DNA of 64,000 nucleotides from Faecalibacterium sp. An122 (GTDB taxonomy: Bacteria; Bacillota; Clostridia; Oscillospirales; Ruminococcaceae): assembly GCF_002160895.1 (NCBI RefSeq), contig NZ_NFLL01000012.1:22392-86391 (forward strand). The letters are read 5' to 3'. Positions within the stretch are counted from its first letter, which is position 1; every line of letters starts with the position of its first letter. Position numbers and translations under genes: made by a program. The notes below the pieces were generated by a model. That model was not told the DNA's origin, made no database searches, and saw nothing but the letters and a program-made list of their open reading frames with translations. Shown here piece by piece: positions 1 to 9,717 of this stretch.

Positions 1-1
1 G

Positions 2-202
2 AACGACCGCCGCACCGGCATCGTCCAGCTGACCGAGGCGGGCCGGGCCGCCGCCGACGCCTGGCAGGAGGACTGCCAGGCCATGGAACAGCAGATGCTG
101 CGGGGCTTTTCGGACCAGGAGGCCCGGCAGTTTGCCGACTACCTGCGCCGGGCCCGGGAAAATCTGCGGGCCGCACCGGCCCCCAAGGAGGAAACGCCGT
201 GA
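2..202 (+). CDS. MarR-family regulator, C-terminal fragment
   Basis: The 66 C-terminal residues of a gene that starts before the window. The run DRRTGIVQLTEAG matches the beta-wing and following helix of MarR/winged-helix regulators; the rest is the C-terminal dimerisation helix. The stop codon overlaps the GTG start of the ABC exporter gene (GTGA, 199-202), so the two are translationally coupled. MarR genes placed directly in front of BmrC/BmrD-type exporters usually control them; that role here is inferred from context. The DNA-recognition helix is not in the window. Confidence 0.8.
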   Translation, partial: NDRRTGIVQLTEAGRAAADAWQEDCQAMEQQMLRGFSDQEARQFADYLRRARENLRAAPAPKEETP

Positions 203-1953
203 AGGATTTGAAACGCCTGCTTCAATACATGGGCCCCTACCGCCGGGACATGGCCCTGGGGATGCTGCTGGTGGTGATCGAGAGCGCCTTTGAGATGTTC
301 ATTCCCATTCTCATGAGCCAGATCATCGACGCAGGGGTAGCCCAGCGGGATGTGGCCGTCATCCTGCGGATCGGCCTGGAGATGGCCGCCTGCGCCCTGC
401 TGGCCCTCATCACCGGCCTGCTGTACGCCAAATACGCCGCCCGGGCCTCCTACGGCTTCGGCGCCCGGATCCGCCAGGCCCAATACGCCAAAGTCCAGGC
501 CTACGCCTTCGGCAACCTGGACCACTTTGAGACCTCTTCCCTCATCACCCGGATGACCACCGACGTGTCGGTGGTGCAGAACGCCATCAACGGCGGATTC
601 CGGCCCATGGTGCGGGGCCCCGCCATGCTGGTGCTGGGTGTGGCTTTGTCCTTCTATATGAGCCCCCGGCTGGCGGTGGTGTTCTTTGTCTGCGCCCCCA
701 TTCTGGGCCTGGTGCTGGTGTTGGTGGTGCGGCGGATCGCCCCCATGTACACCCGGCTCCAGCAGGCCATGGACCACCTGAACACGGTGGTGCAGGAATG
801 CCTCACCGCCATCCGGGCGGTAAAAGCCTTTGTCCGGGGCCAGTACGAGGAGGAAAAGTTCCGCCAGGTCAACACCGAACTGATGAACGTGAGCCTCTCC
901 ACCTTCCGCACGGCGGTGCTCAACCTGCCGGCCTTCCAGCTGACCATGTACGCCGCCATGGTGATGATTCTTTGGTTCGGCGGGCAGATGATTCTGGCCG
1001 GGACGTTGACGGTGGGCCGGCTCACCAGCTTCCTCAGCTATGTGCTGCAGGTGATGAACTCCCTGATGATGATTTCCAACGTCTTTCTGCTGATGACCCG
1101 TTCCCTGGCCAGCGCCCACCGGATCGCCGAGGTGCTGGACGAGGAGGTGGAGCTCACCTCCCCCCAAGACGCCGTGAAGGAAATCCCCGACGGGGGCGTG
1201 GTCTTTGAGAACGTCTCCTTCAAGTACCACCCCGACGCCGCCGAATACGCCCTGGCGGGAATCAACCTGACCATCCGGCCGGGGCAGACGGTGGGGATTC
1301 TGGGAGGCACCGGCTCGGCCAAGTCCACCCTGGTGCAGCTGATTCCCCGTCTGTACGACGCCACCGAGGGCCGGGTGCTGGTGGGCGGACAGGACGTCCG
1401 CCGCTACGATTTGACCGCCCTGCGGGACGCCGTGGGCATCGTCTTGCAGAAAAACGTGCTGTTTTCGGGGACGGTGCGGGACAACCTGAAATGGGGCAAT
1501 CCCGACGCCGACGACGAGACCCTGTGGGCCGCCTGCCGGGCCGCCCAGGCGGAGGAATTTCTCCGCCGGATGCCCGGGGGCCTGGACGCCGACCTGGGCC
1601 AGGGCGGCGTCAACGTGTCGGGCGGCCAGAAACAGCGCCTGTGTATCGCCCGCACCCTGCTGAAAAAGCCCAAGATCCTGATTTTTGACGACTCGGTCAG
1701 CGCGGTGGACACCGCCACCGAGGCCAAAATCCGCAAAGCCCTCAGCGACCTGACCGGCGTCACCAAAATCATCATCGCCCAGCGGGTCACTTCGGTGATG
1801 GGCACCGACCAGATTGTGGTGCTGGAGGACGGACAGATTCACGCTGTGGGCACCCACAGCCAGCTGCTGGCCTCCGACCCCATCTACCAGGAAATCTATC
1901 ACTCTCAGATGAAAGGAGGCGGCGCGGATGCCGGCACGGCAGATCACGGGTAA
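199..1953 (+). CDS. ABC exporter half-transporter with degenerate ATPase site (BmrC-like)
   Basis: A 584-residue fusion of a six-helix exporter membrane domain (about 1-310) and an ATPase domain (about 335-575). Walker A reads GGTGSAKST near residue 369 and the signature is VSGGQ. Walker B is ILIFDD, with Asp where the catalytic Glu normally sits, and the switch loop is IIAQR, with Gln for the usual His. These changes mark the non-hydrolysing half of heterodimeric exporters such as BmrC/BmrD and TM287/288. The GTG start overlaps the MarR stop. The next gene overlaps this one by 26 bp and supplies the canonical half. Probable role: efflux of drugs or hydrophobic compounds; the substrate cannot be read from sequence. 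Confidence 0.92.
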   Translation: MKDLKRLLQYMGPYRRDMALGMLLVVIESAFEMFIPILMSQIIDAGVAQRDVAVILRIGLEMAACALLALITGLLYAKYAARASYGFGARIRQAQYAKVQAYAFGNLDHFETSSLITRMTTDVSVVQNAINGGFRPMVRGPAMLVLGVALSFYMSPRLAVVFFVCAPILGLVLVLVVRRIAPMYTRLQQAMDHLNTVVQECLTAIRAVKAFVRGQYEEEKFRQVNTELMNVSLSTFRTAVLNLPAFQLTMYAAMVMILWFGGQMILAGTLTVGRLTSFLSYVLQVMNSLMMISNVFLLMTRSLASAHRIAEVLDEEVELTSPQDAVKEIPDGGVVFENVSFKYHPDAAEYALAGINLTIRPGQTVGILGGTGSAKSTLVQLIPRLYDATEGRVLVGGQDVRRYDLTALRDAVGIVLQKNVLFSGTVRDNLKWGNPDADDETLWAACRAAQAEEFLRRMPGGLDADLGQGGVNVSGGQKQRLCIARTLLKKPKILIFDDSVSAVDTATEAKIRKALSDLTGVTKIIIAQRVTSVMGTDQIVVLEDGQIHAVGTHSQLLASDPIYQEIYHSQMKGGGADAGTADHG

Positions 1954-3772
1954 AAAGCCCAAGAACTTCTGGCGCACCCTGAAAACCCTGCTGTCCTACA
2001 TGGGGCAGCACAAATTCCTGTTTCTTGCGGTGGCGTTGCTGGTGACCATCAGCGCCCTGGGCAACCTGCTGGGCACCTATATGATCCGCCCGGTGGTGAA
2101 CAGCGTGGGCGCCGGGGACGCCGACGCCCTGGCCCGGGGTGTGCTGCTCACCGCCCTCATCTGCGGCATAGGCGCTCTGGCCGCCTTTGGCTACACCCAG
2201 ACCATGGTCTACGCCGCCCAGAAGGTCCTGTACGACATCCGGCGGGACCTGTTCGCCCACATCCAGTCCCTGCCCCTGCGGTTCTTTGACACCCAGCTCC
2301 ACGGGGACATCATGAGCTATTTCACCAACGACGTGGACACGGTGGCCGACGCCCTGAACAACAGTTTCGCCATGACCATCCAGAGCTTCATCCAGATGAC
2401 CGGCACCCTAGTGATGCTGTTTGTGCTGAACTGGCGTCTGTCCCTGATCGTAGTGGTGGGCTACGCGGCCATGTTCCTGTACATCCGGTTCAGCGCCAAA
2501 CGCAGTACCTCCTACTACACCACCCAGCAGGCGGCCCTGGGGGACGTCAACGGCTACATTGAGGAGATGGTCAGCGGCCAGAAGGTGGTGAAGGTGTTCA
2601 ACCACGAGCCGGAAAACCTCCGGATCTTCGGGGAGAAAAACGAGACCCTCCGCAAGGCCGGCACCGGCGCCCAGAGCTACGCCGCCACCATGGTGCCGGC
2701 GGTGGTGAGCATCTCCTATATCAATTACGCCGTGGTGGCGGTGGTGGGGGGCCTGATGGTTTTGAACGGCATGACCGACATCGGCAGCCTGTCCAGCTAT
2801 CTGGTGTTTGTCCGCCAGGCCGCCATGCCCATCAACCAGTTCACCCAGCAGAGCAATTTCCTGCTGGCGGCCATGGCGGGCGCCGAGCGGATTTTTGAGG
2901 CCATGCGGCTGGACCCCGAGGTGGACGAGGGGAAAATCCGCCTGGTGAACGTCCAGGAGAAGGACGGCGTCCTCACCGCCTGCGACCAAAAGACGGGGCT
3001 GTGGGCCTGGCAGAAGCCGGACGGCGAACTGGTGCCCCTGCGGGGGGATGTGCGGTTCCACGACGTGAGTTTCGGCTATGAGCCGGGCCATCCCATCCTG
3101 AAAAACGTCAGCCTCTACGCAAAGCCGGGCCAGAAGATCGCCTTTGTGGGCTCCACCGGCGCCGGCAAGACCACCATCACCAACCTGATCAACCGGTTCT
3201 ATGACATCGACGCCGGCAGCGTCACCTACGACGGCATCGACGTGCGGGACATCGCCAAGGATTCCCTCCGCCGGTCTTTGGGCATCGTCCTGCAGGACAC
3301 CCACCTGTTCACCGGCACCATCGCCGACAACATCCGTTTCGGCAAGCTGGACGCCACCCGGGAGGAGATCATCCGGGCGGCCAAGGTGGCCAACGCCGAC
3401 TCCTTCATCCGCCGCCTGCCCCAGGGCTACGACACCCGCATCACCTCGGACGGCGCCAGCCTGTCCCAGGGCCAGCGGCAGCTGCTGGCCATCGCCCGGG
3501 CGGCGGTGGCCGACCCGCCGGTGCTGATTCTGGACGAGGCCACCAGCTCCATCGACACCCGCACCGAGTCCCTGATCGAAAAGGGCATGGACCAGCTGAT
3601 GGAGGGCCGCACCGTCTTTGTGATCGCCCACCGCCTGTCCACCGTCCGCAACGCCAACGCCATCATGGTGCTGGAACAGGGCCAGATTGTGGAGCGGGGC
3701 GACCACGACGCCCTGCTGGCCCAGAAGGGCGAATACTACCAGCTCTACAACGGCATGTTTGAGCTGTCCTGA
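1928..3772 (+). CDS. ABC exporter half-transporter, canonical ATPase site (BmrD-like)
   Basis: A 614-residue membrane-ATPase fusion, the catalytic partner of the preceding gene. Its ATPase domain is complete: Walker A GSTGAGKT near residue 408, signature LSQGQ, Walker B VLILDEATSS with the catalytic Glu, and switch His in VIAHRLSTV. An extra segment of about 35 residues before the ATPase domain (around residues 335-375, with TGLWAWQKPDGE) is typical of the BmrD-like partner, which tends to be longer than its mate. The ATG at 1928 follows an AAAGGAGG site at about 1912-1919, inside the end of the first gene. The pair should form one heterodimeric exporter in the cytoplasmic membrane. Confidence 0.92.
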   Translation: MPARQITGKKPKNFWRTLKTLLSYMGQHKFLFLAVALLVTISALGNLLGTYMIRPVVNSVGAGDADALARGVLLTALICGIGALAAFGYTQTMVYAAQKVLYDIRRDLFAHIQSLPLRFFDTQLHGDIMSYFTNDVDTVADALNNSFAMTIQSFIQMTGTLVMLFVLNWRLSLIVVVGYAAMFLYIRFSAKRSTSYYTTQQAALGDVNGYIEEMVSGQKVVKVFNHEPENLRIFGEKNETLRKAGTGAQSYAATMVPAVVSISYINYAVVAVVGGLMVLNGMTDIGSLSSYLVFVRQAAMPINQFTQQSNFLLAAMAGAERIFEAMRLDPEVDEGKIRLVNVQEKDGVLTACDQKTGLWAWQKPDGELVPLRGDVRFHDVSFGYEPGHPILKNVSLYAKPGQKIAFVGSTGAGKTTITNLINRFYDIDAGSVTYDGIDVRDIAKDSLRRSLGIVLQDTHLFTGTIADNIRFGKLDATREEIIRAAKVANADSFIRRLPQGYDTRITSDGASLSQGQRQLLAIARAAVADPPVLILDEATSSIDTRTESLIEKGMDQLMEGRTVFVIAHRLSTVRNANAIMVLEQGQIVERGDHDALLAQKGEYYQLYNGMFELS

Positions 3773-3782
3773 CCTGGATACG

Positions 3783-3830
3783 CCAAAGCGCCCGCCTCCG
3801 GGAAACCGGGGACGGGCGCTTTGGTTTTTT
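3783..3830 (+). terminator. Rho-independent terminator of the ABC exporter operon
   Basis: Twelve-base arms CCAAAGCGCCCG (3783-3794) and CGGGCGCTTTGG (3813-3824), followed by six T (3825-3830). It lies 10 bases after the exporter stop codon. Confidence 0.9.
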
Positions 3831-3840
3831 GGACCGACAC

Positions 3841-3881
3841 GAAGCCCCCCGCAGAGACGTGCACTCTCTGCGGGGGGCTTC
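3841..3881. repeat. Perfect 17-bp inverted repeat without T-run
   Basis: Arms at 3841-3857 and 3865-3881 pair perfectly around a 7-base loop (core GAAGCCCCCCGCAGAGA). It lies between the ABC exporter terminator and the end of the convergent ROK gene. Neither side has a T-run, so it is not a standard intrinsic terminator for the minus-strand operon, though it could act as a transcript-end hairpin. Confidence 0.6.
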
Positions 3882-3958
3882 GGGCTAAGAGGAAAGACAG
3901 CCGGCGCGGCCGGACCGGTCCACGCAGTCAGGGCGCAGGCTGGCGGAGATGGCGTGCA

Positions 3959-4858
3959 TCAGCCCCGGCGCTGGACGTAATAGGCGTATGCGCCGATGAG
4001 GTTGGCGTCGTTGTAGTACTTGCAGGTGACCACCTGGGCCTCGGGCATCCCGTAGATGGCGGCCATCCGGTGGAGCTGGTCCAGGTTCTTCTGGAGGGAT
4101 TCCATCAGCTTGGGCTGCTGGGAGATGCCGCCGCCGATGGCCACCCGCTCGGGGTCATAGATCAGCTGCAGGTTGCGGATCATCACCGCCAGCTGGGCGG
4201 TGAACCGGTCCAGGGCCATGCAGACGGCGGGGTCCCCCTCGTTCACCCAGCGGAACACGTCCTCGCCGTTGATGGAAGCGGGGTCCACCCCTTTGGCATA
4301 GGCGGCGGTGGTGATCAGCTTGCTGCTGCCGTTGAGGCCGCACCAGGTGTGCTCGATGGTCTCCACGTGCTCGTCCATGCTGATGGTGCTGAACTCACCC
4401 GCCGAAAAGTGCTTGCCCATACGGACCTTGCCGTCCTGGATCAGGGCGCCGCCGATGCCGGTGCCCAGCACAATCACCACGCCGTCGGCGCAGCCGGCCA
4501 GGGCGCCCCAGGAGGCCTCCGCCAGGGCGGCGGCCTTGGCGTCGTTCATCACCGTCACCGGCACGCCGCAGCGGGCTTCCAGCTCCTGCACCAGCGGGAA
4601 GTCCAGGCCCAGTTCCAGGGCGCCGGTGGTCTTGCAGATGCCGGCCTCGCTGTCGATGATGCCGGGATAGGAGATGGCGATGCCCTCCACCTGGCCCCGG
4701 AACTGCTCATAAATCCCCGCCATGGCGTCCAGATGGGCGCTGCGGGAGCCGTGGGGCGAGGGGACCTTGCCGTGATGGGTCAGGTTCCGGTCCGAATCAA
4801 TCAGCGCGTATTTGATGGAGCTGCCGCCCACATCCAATGTAAGACAAATCCCTGCCAT
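3959..4858 (-). CDS. ROK-family sugar kinase, possibly beta-glucoside kinase
   Basis: A 299-residue cytoplasmic kinase of the ROK (repressor-ORF-kinase) family without the DNA-binding domain. Visible are the N-terminal phosphate-binding LTLDVGGSSIKYALID and a glycine-rich GLGTGIGGALIQDG. The zinc-binding CxCGxxGC cluster of many ROK kinases is not evident; the region reads EHTWCGLNGSS. It is the last gene of the beta-glucoside PTS operon, 13 bases after the 6-phospho-beta-glucosidase stop. Adjacency suggests phosphorylation of a glucoside or of glucose released by the glucosidase; BglK-type beta-glucoside kinases occupy similar positions in Firmicutes. Exact substrate is unproven. Confidence 0.85.
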   Translation of the reverse strand: MAGICLTLDVGGSSIKYALIDSDRNLTHHGKVPSPHGSRSAHLDAMAGIYEQFRGQVEGIAISYPGIIDSEAGICKTTGALELGLDFPLVQELEARCGVPVTVMNDAKAAALAEASWGALAGCADGVVIVLGTGIGGALIQDGKVRMGKHFSAGEFSTISMDEHVETIEHTWCGLNGSSKLITTAAYAKGVDPASINGEDVFRWVNEGDPAVCMALDRFTAQLAVMIRNLQLIYDPERVAIGGGISQQPKLMESLQKNLDQLHRMAAIYGMPEAQVVTCKYYNDANLIGAYAYYVQRRG

Positions 4859-4871
4859 GATGTCCCCTCTC

Positions 4872-6431
<1,560 letters not shown>

Positions 6432-7763
6432 TTAGTTCTCGGCCTCGGCCTCGCGGGCGATGTTGGCCTTGGCAGCTGCCCGGACGAAGGGCATGTAGAT
6501 CAGGGTGCTGACGCAGACGCACAGCACGCCGATCAGCAGGGACAGGGGGTTGTGGCCGCCCGAGCCCAGGAAGGGAATCAGGAAGCCGGGGGTGGTCCAG
6601 CCCACGTCCAGGGTGACGGGCGGGATGATCTGGAACACGATGGTGCACAGGTAGCCGATGATGTTGCAGACCAGCGGGGTTGCGATGAAGGGAATGGCAT
6701 AGATGGGGTTCATGACGATGGGCAGACCGAACATCAGGGGCTCATTGATGTTGAACAGGCCGGGGGCAAAAGCCAGCTTGGCGATGGTCATCTGGGTCTT
6801 GTCCTTGCGGGCCACCAGGAAGATGGCGATGATCAGGCCCAGGGTAGCGCCCGAGCCGCCGGTGTTGCCGAAAGCGTCGTTGATGGAGGCCCAGGTCAGG
6901 GGGAAGGGGCAGCCGATGGTGGTGCCCATCTCGCCGTAGTAGGCCAGGTTGGCCACGCCCTGCTCAGCAAACATGACGCTGCGGATGGCGCTGAGGGTGT
7001 TGGGGCCATGGATGCCCAGGATCCACAGGAACTGCTGAGCCAGAGCAAAGAGCAGGACGGTGAAGATGTTGCTGCCCAGGCTGCGGAAGGGAACCTGGAT
7101 CATGTTGTAGATGATGTACTGGACGCCGCCGTCGGTGATGTTGCCAAAGACAAAGCTCAGGACGCTGGCGATGACGAACACGATGATGATGGGGATGACC
7201 AGGTTGAAGGACTGTGCCACAGCGGGGGGCACGCCGTCGGGCATCTTGATCCGCAGTTTTTCATTCTTGGACAGGGCGGGGATGGCCTCGCCCACCAGCA
7301 GGCCCACGATGATGGCCACGAACAGGCCCTGGGCGCCCATGAAGGTCATGGACAGGGCGCCGTTCTCGTCGTAGGGCGGGTAGATGATGAAGAACACGCC
7401 CACAGCGCAGATGGCGCTCAGCAGGGTGTCGCCGTTTTTGGCCTCAGCCAGCTTGTAGGCGCACAGGAACACGATCAGCAGCGCCATGATATTGGTGGTG
7501 CCCTGCAGGATGGGGGTCAGGGCGGCCTGGTAGTCGGCCAGGTTGGGGATCAGAGCGCCCAGGTGCAGGATCTTGGCGATGAAGCCGTTGGGGTCCAGCA
7601 CAGCGTAGTTGACCAGCATAACCAGCGAACCGGCCAGGGTCATGGGGAACGCCAGGGTGAATGCGTCACGGACGGCCGCCACGTGGCGCTGGCCATTGAT
7701 TTTGGCCGCAACAGGCACCAGGGTAGCTTCCATGGCGGCCTGCATTTTATCCATCATAGCCAT
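6432..7763 (-). CDS. celB: PTS lactose/cellobiose-class EIIC permease
   Basis: A 443-residue membrane permease of the lactose/N,N'-diacetylchitobiose/cellobiose PTS class, with about ten hydrophobic segments and the family-typical GIHGPN and NINEPLMFGLPIVMNP signatures. It moves a beta-glucoside such as cellobiose across the membrane while EIIB phosphorylates it. The ATG at 7763 follows GGAGGAAATC. It lies 46 bp after the EIIB gene and before the 6-phospho-beta-glucosidase. celB is given by family; licC would be the Bacillus equivalent and the exact sugar is not determined. Confidence 0.92.
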   Translation of the reverse strand: MAMMDKMQAAMEATLVPVAAKINGQRHVAAVRDAFTLAFPMTLAGSLVMLVNYAVLDPNGFIAKILHLGALIPNLADYQAALTPILQGTTNIMALLIVFLCAYKLAEAKNGDTLLSAICAVGVFFIIYPPYDENGALSMTFMGAQGLFVAIIVGLLVGEAIPALSKNEKLRIKMPDGVPPAVAQSFNLVIPIIIVFVIASVLSFVFGNITDGGVQYIIYNMIQVPFRSLGSNIFTVLLFALAQQFLWILGIHGPNTLSAIRSVMFAEQGVANLAYYGEMGTTIGCPFPLTWASINDAFGNTGGSGATLGLIIAIFLVARKDKTQMTIAKLAFAPGLFNINEPLMFGLPIVMNPIYAIPFIATPLVCNIIGYLCTIVFQIIPPVTLDVGWTTPGFLIPFLGSGGHNPLSLLIGVLCVCVSTLIYMPFVRAAAKANIAREAEAEN

Positions 7764-7809
7764 TGTTTCAGATTTCCTCCTCGGTATGGTGTTTCGGCGG
7801 GGGCAAAGC

Positions 7810-8121
7810 TTACTTCTTGCCGGCCAGCTTGAGAGCGAACTCCACGACCTTCTTGCCGTTCATGGTGCCGTAGTCCACCATGGGGATCACGTCCACGGGC
7901 ACGCCCTTGGGCTCGCAGATCTTCTTGGCGTCGGCCAGCTTGTAGCGGATCTGGGGGCCCAGCAGAGCCACGTCAATGCCGTCGGTCTCCTCGCGCATCT
8001 TGGTCTCGCCGGCGGCCTCGATGTCGGCCTCAATGCCCATTTCCTTGGCGGCGGCGCGCATCTTGGTGACCAGTAGGCTGGTGGACATACCGGCGGCGCA
8101 GAACAGACGAATCTTAAACAT
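7810..8121 (-). CDS. celA: PTS lactose/cellobiose-class EIIB
   Basis: A 103-residue cytosolic phosphocarrier. The active-site Cys lies in the N-terminal LFCAAGMSTSLLV loop. The frame runs back to a GTG at 8130, but the SD (AAGGAGA) abuts that codon, while ATG 8121 (MFKIRLFC) has proper spacing, so 8121 is preferred. It receives phosphate from EIIA (next gene upstream) and passes it to the sugar bound by EIIC. It is 53 bp from EIIA and 46 bp from EIIC in the same operon. Confidence 0.93.
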   Translation of the reverse strand: MFKIRLFCAAGMSTSLLVTKMRAAAKEMGIEADIEAAGETKMREETDGIDVALLGPQIRYKLADAKKICEPKGVPVDVIPMVDYGTMNGKKVVEFALKLAGKK

Positions 8122-8174
8122 AGAACACACTCTCCTTATCTTCTTCTCAAAGGTAAACCTTTTGCCAGACAGGT

Positions 8175-8492
8175 TCAGCCGGCCATCTTCTTGTACACTT
8201 CGATGAACTTCTCGGCCAGATCAATGACCACCATGGCGGTCATCAGGTGATCCTGGCCGTGGCACATCAGCAGACTCATCGGCACCGCATCGCCGTTGAT
8301 CTCCTTCTGCACCAGTTCCGTCTGGAAGTTGTGGGCCGCGTTGATGGTGTCGCGGGCGGCAGCGATCTTGGCGACAGCCTCCTCGAACTGGCCCTGCTCG
8401 GCCAGGCCGATGGCCTCCATGGCCAGGCTGCGGGCTTCGCCGCTGTTCACCACCAGATTCATTACGATGGCATCGGTGAGATTCTCGTCCAT
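8175..8492 (-). CDS. celC: PTS lactose/cellobiose-class EIIA
   Basis: A 105-residue all-helical EIIA of the lactose/cellobiose family. The phosphorylated His is in the MCHGQDHLMT segment near residue 78. It is the first gene of the minus-strand operon EIIA-EIIB-EIIC-GH1-ROK, with ATG 8492 preceded by GAAAGGAGAAACGTGCA. A promoter with a possible operator lies about 75-120 bp upstream. Confidence 0.93.
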   Translation of the reverse strand: MDENLTDAIVMNLVVNSGEARSLAMEAIGLAEQGQFEEAVAKIAAARDTINAAHNFQTELVQKEINGDAVPMSLLMCHGQDHLMTAMVVIDLAEKFIEVYKKMAG

Positions 8493-8564
8493 TGCACGTT
8501 TCTCCTTTCTGTTTTTTGTTTTTTGTGGACCTTGGCGGGGCGCCCGGCCCCGCTTGCTGAAGCC

Positions 8565-8611
8565 AGTATAATCCGTTTTTTTGCCCTTGTCATCGGTTTT
8601 CAGGGCAAAAA
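8565..8611 (-). promoter_or_regulatory. Promoter and inverted-repeat operator of the beta-glucoside PTS operon
   Basis: On the minus strand ATGACA (8588-8593) and TATACT (8565-8570) are separated by exactly 17 bp. Ten-base arms AGGGCAAAAA (8602-8611) and TTTTTGCCCT (8578-8587) flank the -35 box, a likely binding site for the RpiR regulator encoded just upstream. The remaining gap 8612-8770 is AT-rich and holds no gene I can support. Confidence 0.65.
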
Positions 8612-8770
8612 TAACCGGTCAACCCCAAGATAACTTGTTTTTGAACGGCAACGATTCGTTTTTTCTTTTGTGCAATGTCTGCAATTCCACTTCCTGCCGT
8701 TCGATACTTTTGACCAATTTCTTCACAGCCTGTTTTTTGGGCGGGCGGTTTTGTTTTTGTTCCGGTGCAT

Positions 8771-8797
8771 AAAAAAACACCCCGGGGCTCCGGGGTG
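8771..8797 (-). terminator. Rho-independent terminator of the RpiR gene
   Basis: On the minus strand an eight-base stem CACCCCGG/CCGGGGTG (8778-8797) is followed by seven T (8771-8777), 13 bp after the RpiR stop. It separates the regulator from the PTS operon. Confidence 0.85.
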
Positions 8798-8809
8798 GCG
8801 GGTGTGTTT

Positions 8810-9595
8810 TCAGGTTGCGGGCAGCACGGCCAGGCCGGAAGCGCCGTCCTGATCGGGCCGGGCCTGGTACATCCGGCGGCCGATCATCTCCAGCAGGCAG
8901 AGCACCGGCGCCTGGCAGGTGAGCTGAAAGTATCCATCCACCCGCACGTCGGCCATATAATAGTTGAGGTTCAGATCGCTGATCTGGGCCAGGGTGCAAC
9001 TGGCGCTGTTGGTGAGGGAGATGAGGGTACAGCCCCGCTCCTTGAGCTGGCGGGCCATGTCGATGACCTGGCGGGTCTCCCCCGACACCGACAGGGCGAT
9101 GACCACCACGCTGTCAAAGCGGGCCTGGGTGGTCATGCAGGTATTGATGGGGGTGAAGGGGTCGTCGATGAAGGTGGCGAAATACCCCACGTTGCACAGG
9201 TACCGGGCGCCGTACTGGGCCAGGATGCTGCTGGTGCCCACCCCGATGAACAGGATGTGTCCCGCGCCCCGCAGCAGCTGGACCGCCCGGTCCACCTGGC
9301 TCTGGATGGCGGGGGAGGACAGCCGCACCAGGAAATCCTGCAGCGCGGCGATGTCCAGGTCGGCCACATCCTTTTTGTCCTGCAGCAGCTCCTGTTTGAG
9401 CTGGAGCTTGAACTCGGTGTAGCCGTCGCAGCCGAACTTTTTGCACATATGCAGCACCGTGGTGGTGGAAACATGCGCCTGGGCCGCCAGCTCCCGGATC
9501 TTCATGTAGATGACTTTTTCGCGGTTTTTGGTGACGTAGTTGTAGACGGCCATTTCCAGCGCGTTCAGGCTCTGGATTTCTTCGTGGGAAAACAA
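8810..9595 (-). CDS. RpiR-family (HTH + SIS) transcriptional regulator
   Basis: A 261-residue regulator: N-terminal HTH_6 domain (about 1-75, with VSTTTVLHMCKKFG as the turn-helix) and C-terminal SIS sugar-phosphate-binding domain (about 110-240, with ILFIGVGTSSILAQYG). The start is TTG at 9595; no ATG fits. It lies just upstream of, and co-directional with, the beta-glucoside PTS operon, so it probably senses a phosphorylated sugar and controls that operon. Inverted repeats occur in both the PTS promoter and its own promoter region, consistent with this and with autoregulation. Confidence 0.9.
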   Translation of the reverse strand: MFSHEEIQSLNALEMAVYNYVTKNREKVIYMKIRELAAQAHVSTTTVLHMCKKFGCDGYTEFKLQLKQELLQDKKDVADLDIAALQDFLVRLSSPAIQSQVDRAVQLLRGAGHILFIGVGTSSILAQYGARYLCNVGYFATFIDDPFTPINTCMTTQARFDSVVVIALSVSGETRQVIDMARQLKERGCTLISLTNSASCTLAQISDLNLNYYMADVRVDGYFQLTCQAPVLCLLEMIGRRMYQARPDQDGASGLAVLPAT

Positions 9596-9647
9596 CAGTC
9601 CTCGACCCCCTCGCCCCGCGGGCGCCCCGCCCCCGGGTCATTTTTAC

Positions 9648-9712
9648 ACCCATTGGGTAGATTTCGAAACATTTTTCTGTTTCATTTTAACATAACCGCC
9701 CTGTTTTGACAA
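9648..9712 (-). promoter_or_regulatory. Promoter and dyads upstream of the RpiR gene
   Basis: On the minus strand TTGTCA (9707-9712), a 17-bp spacer and TAAAAT (9684-9689) form a near-consensus promoter. Two small dyads follow downstream: GAAACA/TGTTTC (9666-9683) and ACCCA/TGGGT (9648-9658). These are candidate autoregulatory sites. Confidence 0.65.
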
Positions 9713-9717
9713 CCGCC

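Noticed and set aside
139..1977. 612-codon minus-strand frame opposite the ABC exporter, and similar long antisense frames (for example opposite 53966-56659, 29926-32823 and 47990-50233)
   Set aside because: Shadows of GC-rich genes on the other strand; low-complexity Gly/His/Gln-rich translations without motifs or ribosome-binding sites.
3841..3881. Intrinsic terminator for the minus-strand beta-glucoside operon
   Set aside because: Perfect stem, but no T-run on either strand.
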